A stretch of DNA of 19,657 nt from the NCBI GenBank assembly GCA_934141555.1, contig CAKPCK010000017.1, forward strand, positions 1 through 19,657, in the 5' to 3' direction. Positions 1 to 5,979 of the stretch are shown piece after piece. The stretch is from an uncultured Clostridia bacterium (lineage in GTDB: Bacteria > Bacillota > Clostridia > TANB77 > CAG-508). The translations under genes were made by a program, and so were the position numbers. The first letter of the stretch is position 1. The number at the start of each line of letters is the position of its first letter. Under the pieces are notes generated by a model. The model did no database searches. It was not told where the DNA came from and saw only the letters and a program-made list of their open reading frames with translations.

Positions 1-1
1 G

Positions 2-40
2 TCTTTAGACGTAGCTAGTAGAGAAGCCCTATGGGCGTAA
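2..40 (+). CDS. C-terminal tail of a gene starting outside the window
   Basis: Only twelve codons and a TAA stop are visible, reading SLDVASREALWA. A perfect hairpin terminator follows nine bases later, which is why I take this as the real end of an upstream gene. The tail loosely recalls the ends of IS200/IS605 TnpB proteins, and the next 180 bases are rich in hairpins as such element ends are. This is only a guess; the fragment is too short to identify. Confidence 0.3.
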   Translation, partial: SLDVASREALWA

Positions 41-48
41 TTGAAAAA

Positions 49-80
49 CCACCAGCTAGGCTGGTGGATATTTATTTATT
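49..80 (+). terminator. Intrinsic terminator
   Basis: CCACCAGC at 49-56 pairs perfectly with GCTGGTGG at 60-67 around a TAG loop, and a T-rich tail follows. It is preceded by a run of A, so it could also work on the other strand. It closes whatever gene ends at position 40. Confidence 0.8.
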
Positions 81-115
81 ATATAATAGGAAAGTTATAC
101 TTTCCTATTATATAA
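79..115. repeat. Perfect 16-bp hairpin with 5-nt loop
   Basis: Positions 79-94 are the exact reverse complement of 100-115, with TTATA as the loop. There is no T-run after it, so it is not a standard terminator. It lies right behind the terminator at 49-67. Confidence 0.7.
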
Positions 116-126
116 AAAGCTATAAT

Positions 127-219
127 CGCTAGCCCTTTGAGATTTCATCGCTTCGCTCAGAAACTCAAATCGGGCGAGAACAAATCAAAGAAAAATTGGA
201 AATTTTTCTTATTTGTTCT
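127..219. repeat. Two adjacent imperfect palindromes
   Basis: The first palindrome pairs CGC 127-129, CCC 133-135, TTTGAG 136-141 and TTTC 143-146 with GAAA 160-163, CTCAAA 164-169 and GGGCG 172-176. It has a TAG bulge and an inner GC-richer loop. The second pairs 177-185 with 211-219 (9 bp) and 188-197 with 201-210 (10 bp) around a GGA loop. The base composition is higher in G+C than the genes on either side. This could be an insertion-sequence end, a dispersed repeat or a structured RNA; no known class was recognised. Confidence 0.5.
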
Positions 220-258
220 GTTATTAAGAAGAAATTAATAAACAATTACCAAAAAATG

Positions 259-267
259 TGTTATAAT
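259..267 (+). promoter_or_regulatory. Extended -10 promoter for the P-type ATPase
   Basis: TG-T-TATAAT at 259-267 is a perfect extended -10 about 50 bases before the ATPase start. No good -35 hexamer lies at 17 bases. The upstream sequence TTAAGAA at 224-230 followed by AAATTAATA is shared with the vanR promoter region at about the same distance. Confidence 0.55.
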
Positions 268-317
268 AAATCATTGGAGAGAAATACATTTGTGTAACAA
301 TGAAGGGAAGAAATATA

Positions 318-2633
318 ATGGAAACAATAAAAGGTCTAACACATAAAGAAGTAGAAGAAAAGATAAAGCAAGGAAAATCAAATAAAGTAAAAATAAAAAC
401 AAATGAAAGTATTTTAAAAATATTAAGAAAGAATATATTTACATACTTTAATTTTATCTTTTTAATATTAACTATATTACTTATCACATCACATTCATAT
501 AGAAATTTAACATTTTTAGGTATTATAATAACAAATATTTTAATAGGAATTATTCAACAAATCAGGTCAAAAATCACTTTAGATAAATTATCATTATTAG
601 ACAAAAACAAATATACAGTAATTAGAGATGGAAAAGAAGAAGAGATAGATTCAGATAATTTGGTTGAAGGAGATTTTATAATTTTAGAAGCTGGAAAACA
701 AATTCCAGCAGATGCAGAAGTAGTTTCAGGAAAAATATATGTAAATGAATCATTATTAACAGGAGAACAAAATGAAATTGAGAAAAACATAAATTCTAAT
801 CTTATGTCAGGAAGTTTTGTTATATCTGGAAGAGCAGTAGTAAAACTTACTAATGTAGGCGATGAATCTTTTTCTGCTAAAATAATGAAAGAATCTAAAA
901 AAATAAAAGAAACAAAATCAGAGATGATTTCAGCAATTGACAATATTGTTAAATTTGCAGGAATAATAATAATTCCTATTGGAATATTATTATTTATTGG
1001 ATCTTATGGTGTAAATGGCTGTAGTTATGAGGAAAGTGTAAATTCAATGGTTTCAGCATTATTAGGAATGATTCCAGAAGGATTATACTTATTAACAACT
1101 GTTGCATTAGCTTTAAGTTCAATGAAACTTGCACAAAATAAGATACTTCTTCATGATATGAAAAGTATTGAAAGTTTAGCAAGAGTTGATGTTTTATGTG
1201 TTGATAAGACTGGAACAATTACAAATAATACTATGAAAGTTCTAGACATATTTGATAAAAATGGAAATAGTCTTATAGACAAAAAAGAAGATTTAAAAAT
1301 TTTAGCAAAATATATAAATACAATTGAAGATAAAAACATAACAATTGATGCTATAAAAGAACAATTATATGGAGTTTCTACAGAAAAATTATCTAATATA
1401 GAAAAAGAAAATTTTAATTCAAAAAATAAATTTTCTTTTATAAAAATAGATGAAAATGTAACATATAAACTTGGAGCACCAGAAATATTATTAAATAAAG
1501 AATATGAAGAATTAGTTAATAAGAGAACAAAAAATGGCGAAAGATTAATTGCTTTTATTGAAGTAAAAAATAATGAAACTACTCCTATTTTATTTATAAG
1601 TTTGAAAAATGAAATAAGAAAAAACGCAAAAGAAATTTTTGAATTTTTTGATAATAGAAAAGTTCAAATTAGAGTTATTTCTGGAGATAATCCAATAACT
1701 GTATCATCAATTGCAAAACAAGCAGGAATTAAAGGATATGAAAAATATATTGATTGTAGAGAATTAAAGAATTATGTGGATATACAAAAAGCAGTAAAAA
1801 AATATATTGTTTTTGGTAGAGTTAATCCAGAACAAAAAAGACAAATAATTAAAGCTTTAAAAGAACAAGGATTAAAAGTTGCTATGACAGGAGATGGAGT
1901 AAATGACATTTTAGCAATGAAAGAAGCAGACTGTTCAATTGCTATTGGATCTGGATCAGATGCGGCAAGAGGAACAGCACAAGTTGTATTACTTGATTCA
2001 GATTTTGGAAAAATGAGAAATATTGTTTATGAAGGAAGAAAAAATATTAATAATATAACAAGGTCTGCATCATTATTTACTTATAAAAATATATTTTCAT
2101 TATTACTTTCTATATATTCAATAATTTTTGCAATGCAATATCCATTAGAACCAAATCAAGTATCTTTAGGTAGTGCATTTACAATAGGTATTCCAGCATT
2201 TTTATTAACATTTGAAGAAAATCAAAAGAAACAACAAAATGGAAATTTTATGAGAAAAGTATTTACAAATTCACTTCCAGCTGCAATAACATCTTTTTTA
2301 GCAATTGTAGCAATGGTTAAATTTTCAAATTTATTTAATGTTGGAGTAAAAGAAATTACAACAGCTTGTAGTTATTTATTCTTTACTGGAGGATTTTTAA
2401 TATTATATAAGATTATTAGACCATTAAATAAATATAGGACAAGTGTTATGTTTTTATGTATTTTAGGAATTATTTTAACAATTAATATAATGCCAAATTT
2501 TTTTGCAATAAAAGAAATATCAGAAAGATCTGCAATACTTGTTACATTGTTTGCAATAGCAGAATTTTCAGTAATTAGATGGGTTACATTGATATTAGAT
2601 AAATATGAAAAAAACAGAAAAAGTAATGCTTAA
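318..2633 (+). CDS. P-type cation-transporting ATPase (CtpE/MgtA-like)
   Basis: This is an ATP-driven cation pump of the inner membrane, 771 residues. Visible motifs in order are the A-domain TGEQ (about 148-151), PEGL in TM4 (about 253-256), the phosphorylated Asp in DKTGT (about 296), a KxGAPE-like nucleotide-domain motif, ISGDNP and the hinge TGDGVNDILAMKEAD. About six further hydrophobic segments follow to the C-terminus. The phrase ESLARVDVLCVDKTGT after PEGL resembles the CtpE-type pumps. Ca2+ uptake is known for mycobacterial CtpE, but the ion here cannot be read from the sequence. No heavy-metal CxxC domain is present. ATG 318 was chosen because GAAGGGAAG lies just upstream; an in-frame ATG at 300 has no such site. 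The gene stands alone between a promoter and a terminator. Confidence 0.9.
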   Translation: METIKGLTHKEVEEKIKQGKSNKVKIKTNESILKILRKNIFTYFNFIFLILTILLITSHSYRNLTFLGIIITNILIGIIQQIRSKITLDKLSLLDKNKYTVIRDGKEEEIDSDNLVEGDFIILEAGKQIPADAEVVSGKIYVNESLLTGEQNEIEKNINSNLMSGSFVISGRAVVKLTNVGDESFSAKIMKESKKIKETKSEMISAIDNIVKFAGIIIIPIGILLFIGSYGVNGCSYEESVNSMVSALLGMIPEGLYLLTTVALALSSMKLAQNKILLHDMKSIESLARVDVLCVDKTGTITNNTMKVLDIFDKNGNSLIDKKEDLKILAKYINTIEDKNITIDAIKEQLYGVSTEKLSNIEKENFNSKNKFSFIKIDENVTYKLGAPEILLNKEYEELVNKRTKNGERLIAFIEVKNNETTPILFISLKNEIRKNAKEIFEFFDNRKVQIRVISGDNPITVSSIAKQAGIKGYEKYIDCRELKNYVDIQKAVKKYIVFGRVNPEQKRQIIKALKEQGLKVAMTGDGVNDILAMKEADCSIAIGSGSDAARGTAQVVLLDSDFGKMRNIVYEGRKNINNITRSASLFTYKNIFSLLLSIYSIIFAMQYPLEPNQVSLGSAFTIGIPAFLLTFEENQKKQQNGNFMRKVFTNSLPAAITSFLAIVAMVKFSNLFNVGVKEITTACSYLFFTGGFLILYKIIRPLNKYRTSVMFLCILGIILTINIMPNFFAIKEISERSAILVTLFAIAEFSVIRWVTLILDKYEKNRKSNA

Positions 2634-2636
2634 TAC

Positions 2637-2670
2637 AAACCAGATAATTAGTTGATAATTATCTGGTTTT
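2637..2670 (+). terminator. Intrinsic terminator after the ATPase, overlapping a promoter
   Basis: A perfect 14-bp stem pairs 2637-2650 with 2656-2669 around a GTTGA loop and ends in a T-run. The loop and 3' arm also contain the -35 of the next promoter. Confidence 0.8.
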
Positions 2671-2680
2671 GTGATATAAA
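2652..2680 (+). promoter_or_regulatory. Promoter overlapping the terminator
   Basis: TTGATA (2652-2657), a 17-base spacer and TATAAA (2675-2680) preceded by TGA form an extended -10 promoter for the ybaK-like gene and DUF4186. The -35 and spacer are the 3' half of the ATPase terminator. The same layout occurs at 14794-14822, and without the palindrome at 13483-13511. Confidence 0.6.
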
Positions 2681-2704
2681 GAAACAATAAAAGGATGTGA
2701 TTTT

Positions 2705-3175
2705 ATGGAAAAAACAAATGTTATGAGAATATTAGATCAAAAGAAAATAAAATATAATGAATATTTTTATGGAGATACAAATGCAATAAGTGGTGTTGAA
2801 GTTGCAAAAGTTTAAAATGAAGATGCAAGTAAAGTATTTAAAACACTTGTAACTATTGCAAAATCTAAGCAAAATTATGTATTTATGATACCAGTTGAAA
2901 AAGAATTAGATTTTAAGAAATGTGCTCAAAGTGTTAATGAAAAAAGTATAGAGATGATTCCTCAAAAAGATTTATTACCACTAACAGGATATGTTCATGG
3001 TGGATGTTCTCCAATAGGTTTAAAGAAACCATTTAAGGTTGTAATAGATATTTCGGCTAAAAATTTTAATGAAATAATATTTAGTGGTGGCAAAATAGGA
3101 TATCAGGTTGAAGTTGAATTAAAAGCTTTAGAAAAGGTTATAAATTATAAATTTGATGATATAGTAAAGGAATGA
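2705..3175 (+). pseudogene. ybaK: YbaK/EbsC-type Cys-tRNA(Pro) deacylase, nonsense-disrupted
   Basis: The intact family hydrolyses Cys-tRNA(Pro) mischarged by prolyl-tRNA synthetase. The reading frame from ATG 2705 (after AAAGGATGTGA) runs in one frame to TGA 3173-3175. It is interrupted by a TAA at 2813-2815, codon 37, between AKV and NEDASKVFKTLV. The rest is well conserved: VFKTLV, VFMIPVEKELDFKK, the GYVHGGCSPIGLKK motif and the C-terminal sheet. One base change (for example TTA or CAA to TAA) would explain the stop. Re-initiation at ATG 2885 would give only 96 residues, lacking the first third of the domain. The stop may be real decay or a sequencing error. The last codons overlap the next gene by four bases, so the two were one operon. 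Confidence 0.8.
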
Positions 3176-3546
3176 TAAAATTGAAAGATAATATTGAAGA
3201 TTTATTAGATTCTTTATCTAAAAGTAAATTTAGAGGTTCATTTCATTTGAATAAAAAAATGAAGGATTATGTAAAAGAAAAAGGATTTGATAAAATCAAA
3301 TCAGATGCAAGAGATTTGATAACCAAAAGAATAGCACCAGAAAATCCAAATAATGATGGGAAACAAACACCAATGAGACAGGTGCATCCAGTTTTTATTG
3401 CACAACATGCTACAGGTTGTTGTTGTAGAGGTTGTTTAGAGAGAATTCATGGTATAAAAAAGGGACATGAACTTTCAAGTGAAGAAATTGATTATGTTGT
3501 AAATATATTGATGTTATGGATTAAAAGAGAAATGTCGAAAGATTAA
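3172..3546 (+). CDS. DUF4186 family protein
   Basis: This 124-residue protein matches what I recall of DUF4186: an N-terminal SLSKSKFRGSFHL stretch (about 14-26), NDGKQTPMR (61-69), then HPVFIAQHATGCCCRGCLERIHGI (about 72-95) with four Cys. The Cys/His cluster suggests metal binding, but no function is established that I know of. It starts at ATG 3172, overlapping the stop of the broken deacylase gene (ATGA). AAAGGA lies directly before this ATG; an in-frame TTG at 3181 has better spacing to it and could be the true start. There are no membrane segments. Confidence 0.8.
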   Translation: MIKLKDNIEDLLDSLSKSKFRGSFHLNKKMKDYVKEKGFDKIKSDARDLITKRIAPENPNNDGKQTPMRQVHPVFIAQHATGCCCRGCLERIHGIKKGHELSSEEIDYVVNILMLWIKREMSKD

Positions 3547-3596
3547 TATTTTTAGGTATTATTGTTGTAAAGAAAATAAAAAAATATATTATTTTA

Positions 3597-3626
3597 TTGA
3601 CATAATGAATAAAAGAGTAGTATAAT
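3597..3626 (+). promoter_or_regulatory. Strong sigma-A promoter of the toxin-antitoxin locus
   Basis: A consensus TTGACA (3597-3602) and consensus TATAAT (3621-3626) are separated by 18 bases. This is the strongest promoter in the window. Transcription should start near 3633, about 25 bases before the tandem repeats, as expected for a highly expressed antitoxin RNA. Confidence 0.8.
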
Positions 3627-3658
3627 AAATATACTAATAGAGAATTGCAATTTAGTAA

Positions 3659-3746
3659 TTCGAGTGTTTCGCAACTCATAAAAAATGGCGAACGATATAT
3701 TCGAGTGTTTCGCAACTCATAAAAGATGGCGAACAATATATTCGAG
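3659..3746 (+). repeat. 41-nt tandem direct repeat, 2.15 copies
   Basis: Unit 1 is 3659-3699, unit 2 is 3700-3740, and a third copy stops after TTCGAG (3741-3746). The full units differ at only two positions (3684 against 3725, A to G; 3694 against 3735, G to A), and neither lies in the predicted stems. The units abut with no spacers. Confidence 0.95.
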
Positions 3747-3783
3747 CAAGGGTTAGCTCAAAGAAATAACCTGTTTTAATTAA

Positions 3784-3820
3784 GGGGAGTTAAAATTAAT
3801 TTTTTAGCTCTCCATTTTTA
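3784..3820 (+). terminator. Attenuating terminator between antitoxin RNA and toxin gene
   Basis: GGGGAGTTAAAA at 3784-3795 pairs with TTTTAGCTCTCC at 3802-3813 (12 bp with two wobble pairs), followed by ATTTTTATTT. In type III systems a leaky terminator here keeps antitoxin RNA in excess over toxin mRNA. TTAGCTC also occurs at 3753-3759 and could pair with GAGTTAA in the left arm, giving an alternative fold. Confidence 0.75.
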
Positions 3821-3837
3821 TTTAGGAGAATGTAGAT

Positions 3838-4260
3838 ATGAATTTAAAATTTTATGAAGTTGATGGTGAATATATAAAATATTTGAGGGTGAATGGAGAT
3901 CAAAAGATTCCAAATATAGAATATGAAAAGCATAAGAAATTTTTTTGTGGAATAGTTTTAACAATTAATAATTTTAACTATTTTGCCCCAGTATCTTCCT
4001 ATAATAAAAAAGTACATACATCATTTTTAATTATGGATAAAGATAGAGAAACAAAAGAATTAAAAGCAATATCTAGTTTAAGGTTTTCTTTTATGTTTCC
4101 ATGTCCAATAGAATATTTGAGTCAAAAAGATTTTTCGAAAGAAGATGAAAAATATAAAATTTTATTAAGAAAAGAATTACATTATTGTAATATAAATAGA
4201 GAGAAAATAAAGAAAATGGCGAATGAAGTATATAGATTAGGGTTAAATGAAAAAAAATAG
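3838..4260 (+). CDS. toxN: ToxN/AbiQ-like type III toxin endoribonuclease
   Basis: The predicted product is a 140-residue RNase toxin held inactive by the upstream repeat RNA; relatives cause abortive phage infection or stabilise plasmids. The ToxN/AbiQ pattern is visible: KFYEVDGEYIKYLR at the N-terminus, a basic stretch then FFCGIVLTINNFNYFAPVSS (35-54), and YKILLRKELHYCNINREKIKKMANEVYRL near the C-terminus. The APVSS segment matches APLTS in ToxN, whose Thr-Ser pair is at the active site; Ser53/Ser54 are the candidates here, with Lys57 and His60 close by. At 140 residues it is shorter than ToxN and AbiQ (about 170-180), nearer the compact CptN-like forms. AGGAGA lies 8 bases before ATG. 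No membrane segment is present. The context makes the assignment much firmer than the protein alone. Confidence 0.82.
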   Translation: MNLKFYEVDGEYIKYLRVNGDQKIPNIEYEKHKKFFCGIVLTINNFNYFAPVSSYNKKVHTSFLIMDKDRETKELKAISSLRFSFMFPCPIEYLSQKDFSKEDEKYKILLRKELHYCNINREKIKKMANEVYRLGLNEKK

Positions 4261-4266
4261 AAAGAA

Positions 4267-4744
4267 ATTTAATATTTGTGATTTCAAAAAGTTAGAGGAA
4301 AATGATTAGCACAAGCATTTAAAGAAGGAGCAGAAGAAAAAGAAAACAAAGTTGAGATAATATCATTAAGAGAAAACAGAATCGCACCATGTGTAGGGTG
4401 TGGAAGTTGCCAAGTACATGGAGAAAGTAATAGATGCAGATGTATTAGTATTTGCAAGTCCAACATATTATTATAGTGTTAATGGAACATTGAAAAATTT
4501 TATTGACAGAACCTATGCAAAATATTCAAAAATAAAAAACAAAGATTTTTATTATATAGGTTCAAGTGCAGATCCGTCAAAAGAAAGTATCGATGGAGCA
4601 GTGGAAACAGTAAAAGGATTTTTAAGATGTGTTGAAAATGTAAATTTAAAAGGAATTGTTTATGGTTTAAATTTGAATGATCAAGGAGAAGCTAGATATA
4701 GTGAAAGTTTAAAACAAGCTTATGAAATGGGAAAAAATATATAA
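4267..4744 (+). pseudogene. Decayed NADPH-dependent FMN reductase (flavodoxin fold)
   Basis: Intact relatives begin with a flavin-binding GSPR loop, then a helix and a CxGCxxC segment. Here the helix and CxGCxxC segment are readable from about 4306 (LAQAFKEGAEEKENKVEIISLRENR, then IAPCVGCGSCQ). They are out of frame with the downstream part (MEKVIDADVLVFASPTYYYSVNG onward, to TAA at 4742-4744). Between CQ and MEKVID about twenty family residues, including the usual third Cys and DDM, are missing, which points to a deletion with a frameshift. The start is also damaged: the frame has a TGA at 4303-4305, and the GSPR loop is reduced to remnants. The residual open frame from a GTG at 4400 gives 114 residues but lacks the FMN phosphate loop, so it is probably inactive. 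Confidence 0.7.
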
Positions 4745-4756
4745 GGAAGTGATAAA

Positions 4757-5269
4757 ATGAGCTTATTTGGAAATAAAAAAAGTCTAGTAATATATTTTTC
4801 AAGAGCTTATGAAAACTATGCAGTTGGATATATTGAAAAAGGTAATACTGAAATAGTTGCAGAATATATAAGAGATATTATAGGTGCTGACTTATTTAAA
4901 ATAGAAGGTGTTAAAGGATATTCAGCAGATTATCAAACATGTATAGAAGAAGCAAAAGAAAGGCAAGAAAAAAATGAAAGACCAGAGTTGAAGAAATACA
5001 TAGAAGATATATCACAATATGAAGTTATATATATTGGAGCACCTGTATATTGGGGGATAATGCCACAAGAGATGATAACACAATTAGAAAAATTAGACTT
5101 TTCAGGAAAAGTTGTTAGAATCTTTACTACACATGAAGGTTCAGGATTAGGATCTATTCCATCACAAGTAAAAAGAGTATGTAAAGGTGCAAATGTTTTA
5201 GAAGATAGTATTGCAATTAGAGGAGCTTATGCAAAATCTTCTAAAGATAAAATTGAAAAATGGTTATAA
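4757..5269 (+). CDS. Flavodoxin-like protein
   Basis: This 170-residue soluble protein should bind FMN and act as a small electron carrier or quinone/flavin reductase. SLVIYFSRAYENYAVGYIEKGNTEIVAEYI (about 9-38) is the flavodoxin first strand and phosphate loop with an insertion. It is followed by the GADLFKIE strand, YEVIYIGAPVYWGIMP (about 88-103), where the aromatic residue should stack on the flavin, and the later VVRIFTTHEGSGLGSIPSQV. The family is the Flavodoxin_4 type common in gut Firmicutes. AAGGAAGTGA before ATG is a good ribosome site. It lies 12 bases after the decayed reductase, so the two were probably co-transcribed, and it ends in a strong bidirectional terminator. Confidence 0.85.
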   Translation: MSLFGNKKSLVIYFSRAYENYAVGYIEKGNTEIVAEYIRDIIGADLFKIEGVKGYSADYQTCIEEAKERQEKNERPELKKYIEDISQYEVIYIGAPVYWGIMPQEMITQLEKLDFSGKVVRIFTTHEGSGLGSIPSQVKRVCKGANVLEDSIAIRGAYAKSSKDKIEKWL

Positions 5270-5310
5270 AATTTTTAGATAATAGTTGCTGTTTTAGTAA
5301 AGTGTAAACT

Positions 5311-5358
5311 AAAAAGCAGATAATAGTTGAATTTCAATCCAACTATTATCTGCTTTTT
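5311..5358. terminator. Bidirectional intrinsic terminator, 19-bp stem
   Basis: Positions 5311-5329 are the exact reverse complement of 5340-5358, with a 10-base loop, A-run on the left and T-run on the right. It serves the flavodoxin operon on the plus strand and the convergent small gene on the minus strand. It contains the GCAGATAAT core shared with the terminators at 2637 and 14778. Confidence 0.9.
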
Positions 5359-5361
5359 TGA

Positions 5362-5682
5362 TTATACAATTTTTCTATATGTTACCATATAGAATTCATC
5401 GGACCCTCTAAAGTATACGTTTAAACTGGTGGAAATGTCTATAATTTCGTACTCATCATTGTTAAAAGTTGCGATGAATTCCAGGTATTCCTGGGATTTT
5501 GTTGTTTCAAACAAATAGTAATCCCCATAGTCTTGAATGCTTGGGGCGGACGTTTTTGCTGTTATGTTATCGTTCCTTTTAGTCGTTGTGGCTACCATGC
5601 AAAATGCTACTGTTCCTAAAAACAGCAGTATAACAATGTAGCTTAAAATTTTGGACAACTTATACTTTTGATCGTGGTTCAT
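5362..5682 (-). CDS. Small membrane-anchored protein of unknown function
   Basis: I do not recognise this 106-residue protein. It has a basic N-terminus, one clear membrane segment (about 13-32) and no lipoprotein Cys in the right place. A short linker rich in Thr and Ser leads to a soluble C-terminal part (about 47-106) with aromatic residues and acidic clusters that should lie outside the cell. The start is well supported by AAGGAGG five bases before ATG. Sample stretches are 35-43% G+C against about 25% in the neighbouring flavodoxin gene, and codons such as GGG, CCC and GCG appear, suggesting recent acquisition. It has its own promoter, a palindrome and a leader hairpin, so it is very likely a real expressed gene. 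Confidence 0.7.
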   Translation of the reverse strand: MNHDQKYKLSKILSYIVILLFLGTVAFCMVATTTKRNDNITAKTSAPSIQDYGDYYLFETTKSQEYLEFIATFNNDEYEIIDISTSLNVYFRGSDEFYMVTYRKIV

Positions 5683-5702
5683 GAAAACCTCCTTACATTG
5701 CT

Positions 5703-5720
5703 CGGAGGCTTACACCTCCG
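5703..5720 (-). promoter_or_regulatory. Leader hairpin that can swap with the ribosome binding site
   Basis: On the minus strand CGGAGG (5720-5715) pairs with CCTCCG (5708-5703) around a six-base loop. The same CCTCC could instead pair with the GGAGG ribosome site at 5692-5688. The two folds exclude each other, so translation could be switched. Confidence 0.45.
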
Positions 5721-5745
5721 AAAAGTTTTCCTTTTTTCAAAGGTG

Positions 5746-5797
5746 TGACAACTCTTGTCAACATGAGTATTATATCATATTATTATATTAAAAGCAA
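5746..5797 (-). promoter_or_regulatory. Promoter with operator-like palindrome for the small gene
   Basis: On the minus strand TTGCTT (5797-5792), a 17-base spacer and a consensus TATAAT (5774-5769) form a promoter with a weak -35. The predicted start is near 5762. Directly downstream lies TGACAA-CTC-TTGTCA (5746-5760), a perfect 6-bp-arm palindrome placed where a repressor would block RNA polymerase. Confidence 0.5.
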
Positions 5798-5938
5798 CAT
5801 TTATGTAAATATGCTTATGACATAAAGATACTAAATTATTGTGGAGACAAATTGATATAAAAGTAGGGAATTAGTTTATAATTATCTGTTTTTTTGTTAC
5901 GTTCTTAAGAAAAAATTAATAATTGGAAATTAAAAGTA

Positions 5939-5947
5939 TGTTATAAT
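5939..5947 (+). promoter_or_regulatory. Extended -10 promoter of vanRS
   Basis: TG-T-TATAAT at 5939-5947 lies about 33 bases before vanR. TTAAGAA at 5905-5911, then AAAATTAATA, is upstream. The weak -35 suggests the promoter needs an activator or depends on the extended -10. Confidence 0.55.
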
Positions 5948-5979
5948 AATTTAATGAGAAAAAGAAAAGAGGAAATGGG

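Larger units (their letters stand above)
3633..3820 (+). ncRNA. toxI: Type III antitoxin RNA (ToxI/AntiQ-like)
   Basis: In type III systems an RNA of short tandem pseudoknots binds and inhibits an endoribonuclease that also processes it. Here a strong promoter, two full 41-nt repeats plus 6 nt of a third, a hairpin terminator and a ToxN-like gene follow in exactly that order. Each repeat can form an H-type pseudoknot. Stem 1 is GAGT/ACTC (3662-3665 with 3674-3677; 3703-3706 with 3715-3718). Stem 2 is TTCGC/GCGAA (3668-3672 with 3688-3692; 3709-3713 with 3729-3733). An A-rich stretch lies between the stems. The 5' end is inferred from the promoter and the 3' end from the terminator. The short, few-copy repeats recall the cptIN/toxIN groups; the exact subfamily is not certain. 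Confidence 0.8.

Noticed and set aside
3659..3746. CRISPR array
   Set aside because: The 41-nt units abut with no spacers, there are only two full copies, and no cas genes are present.
3633..3837. Metabolite riboswitch or T-box leader
   Set aside because: A long leader with a terminator and alternative pairings looks like a riboswitch, but there is no T-box or known aptamer core. The tandem pseudoknot repeats before a ToxN-like gene explain it better.
4400..4744. Intact short flavoprotein starting at GTG 4400
   Set aside because: Family homology continues upstream in another frame, and the flavin-binding N-terminus is lost, so a pseudogene is more likely.
5362..5682. Missing vanY or vanU gene
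   Set aside because: The small minus-strand protein has neither the carboxypeptidase motifs of VanY nor the helix-turn-helix expected of VanU.
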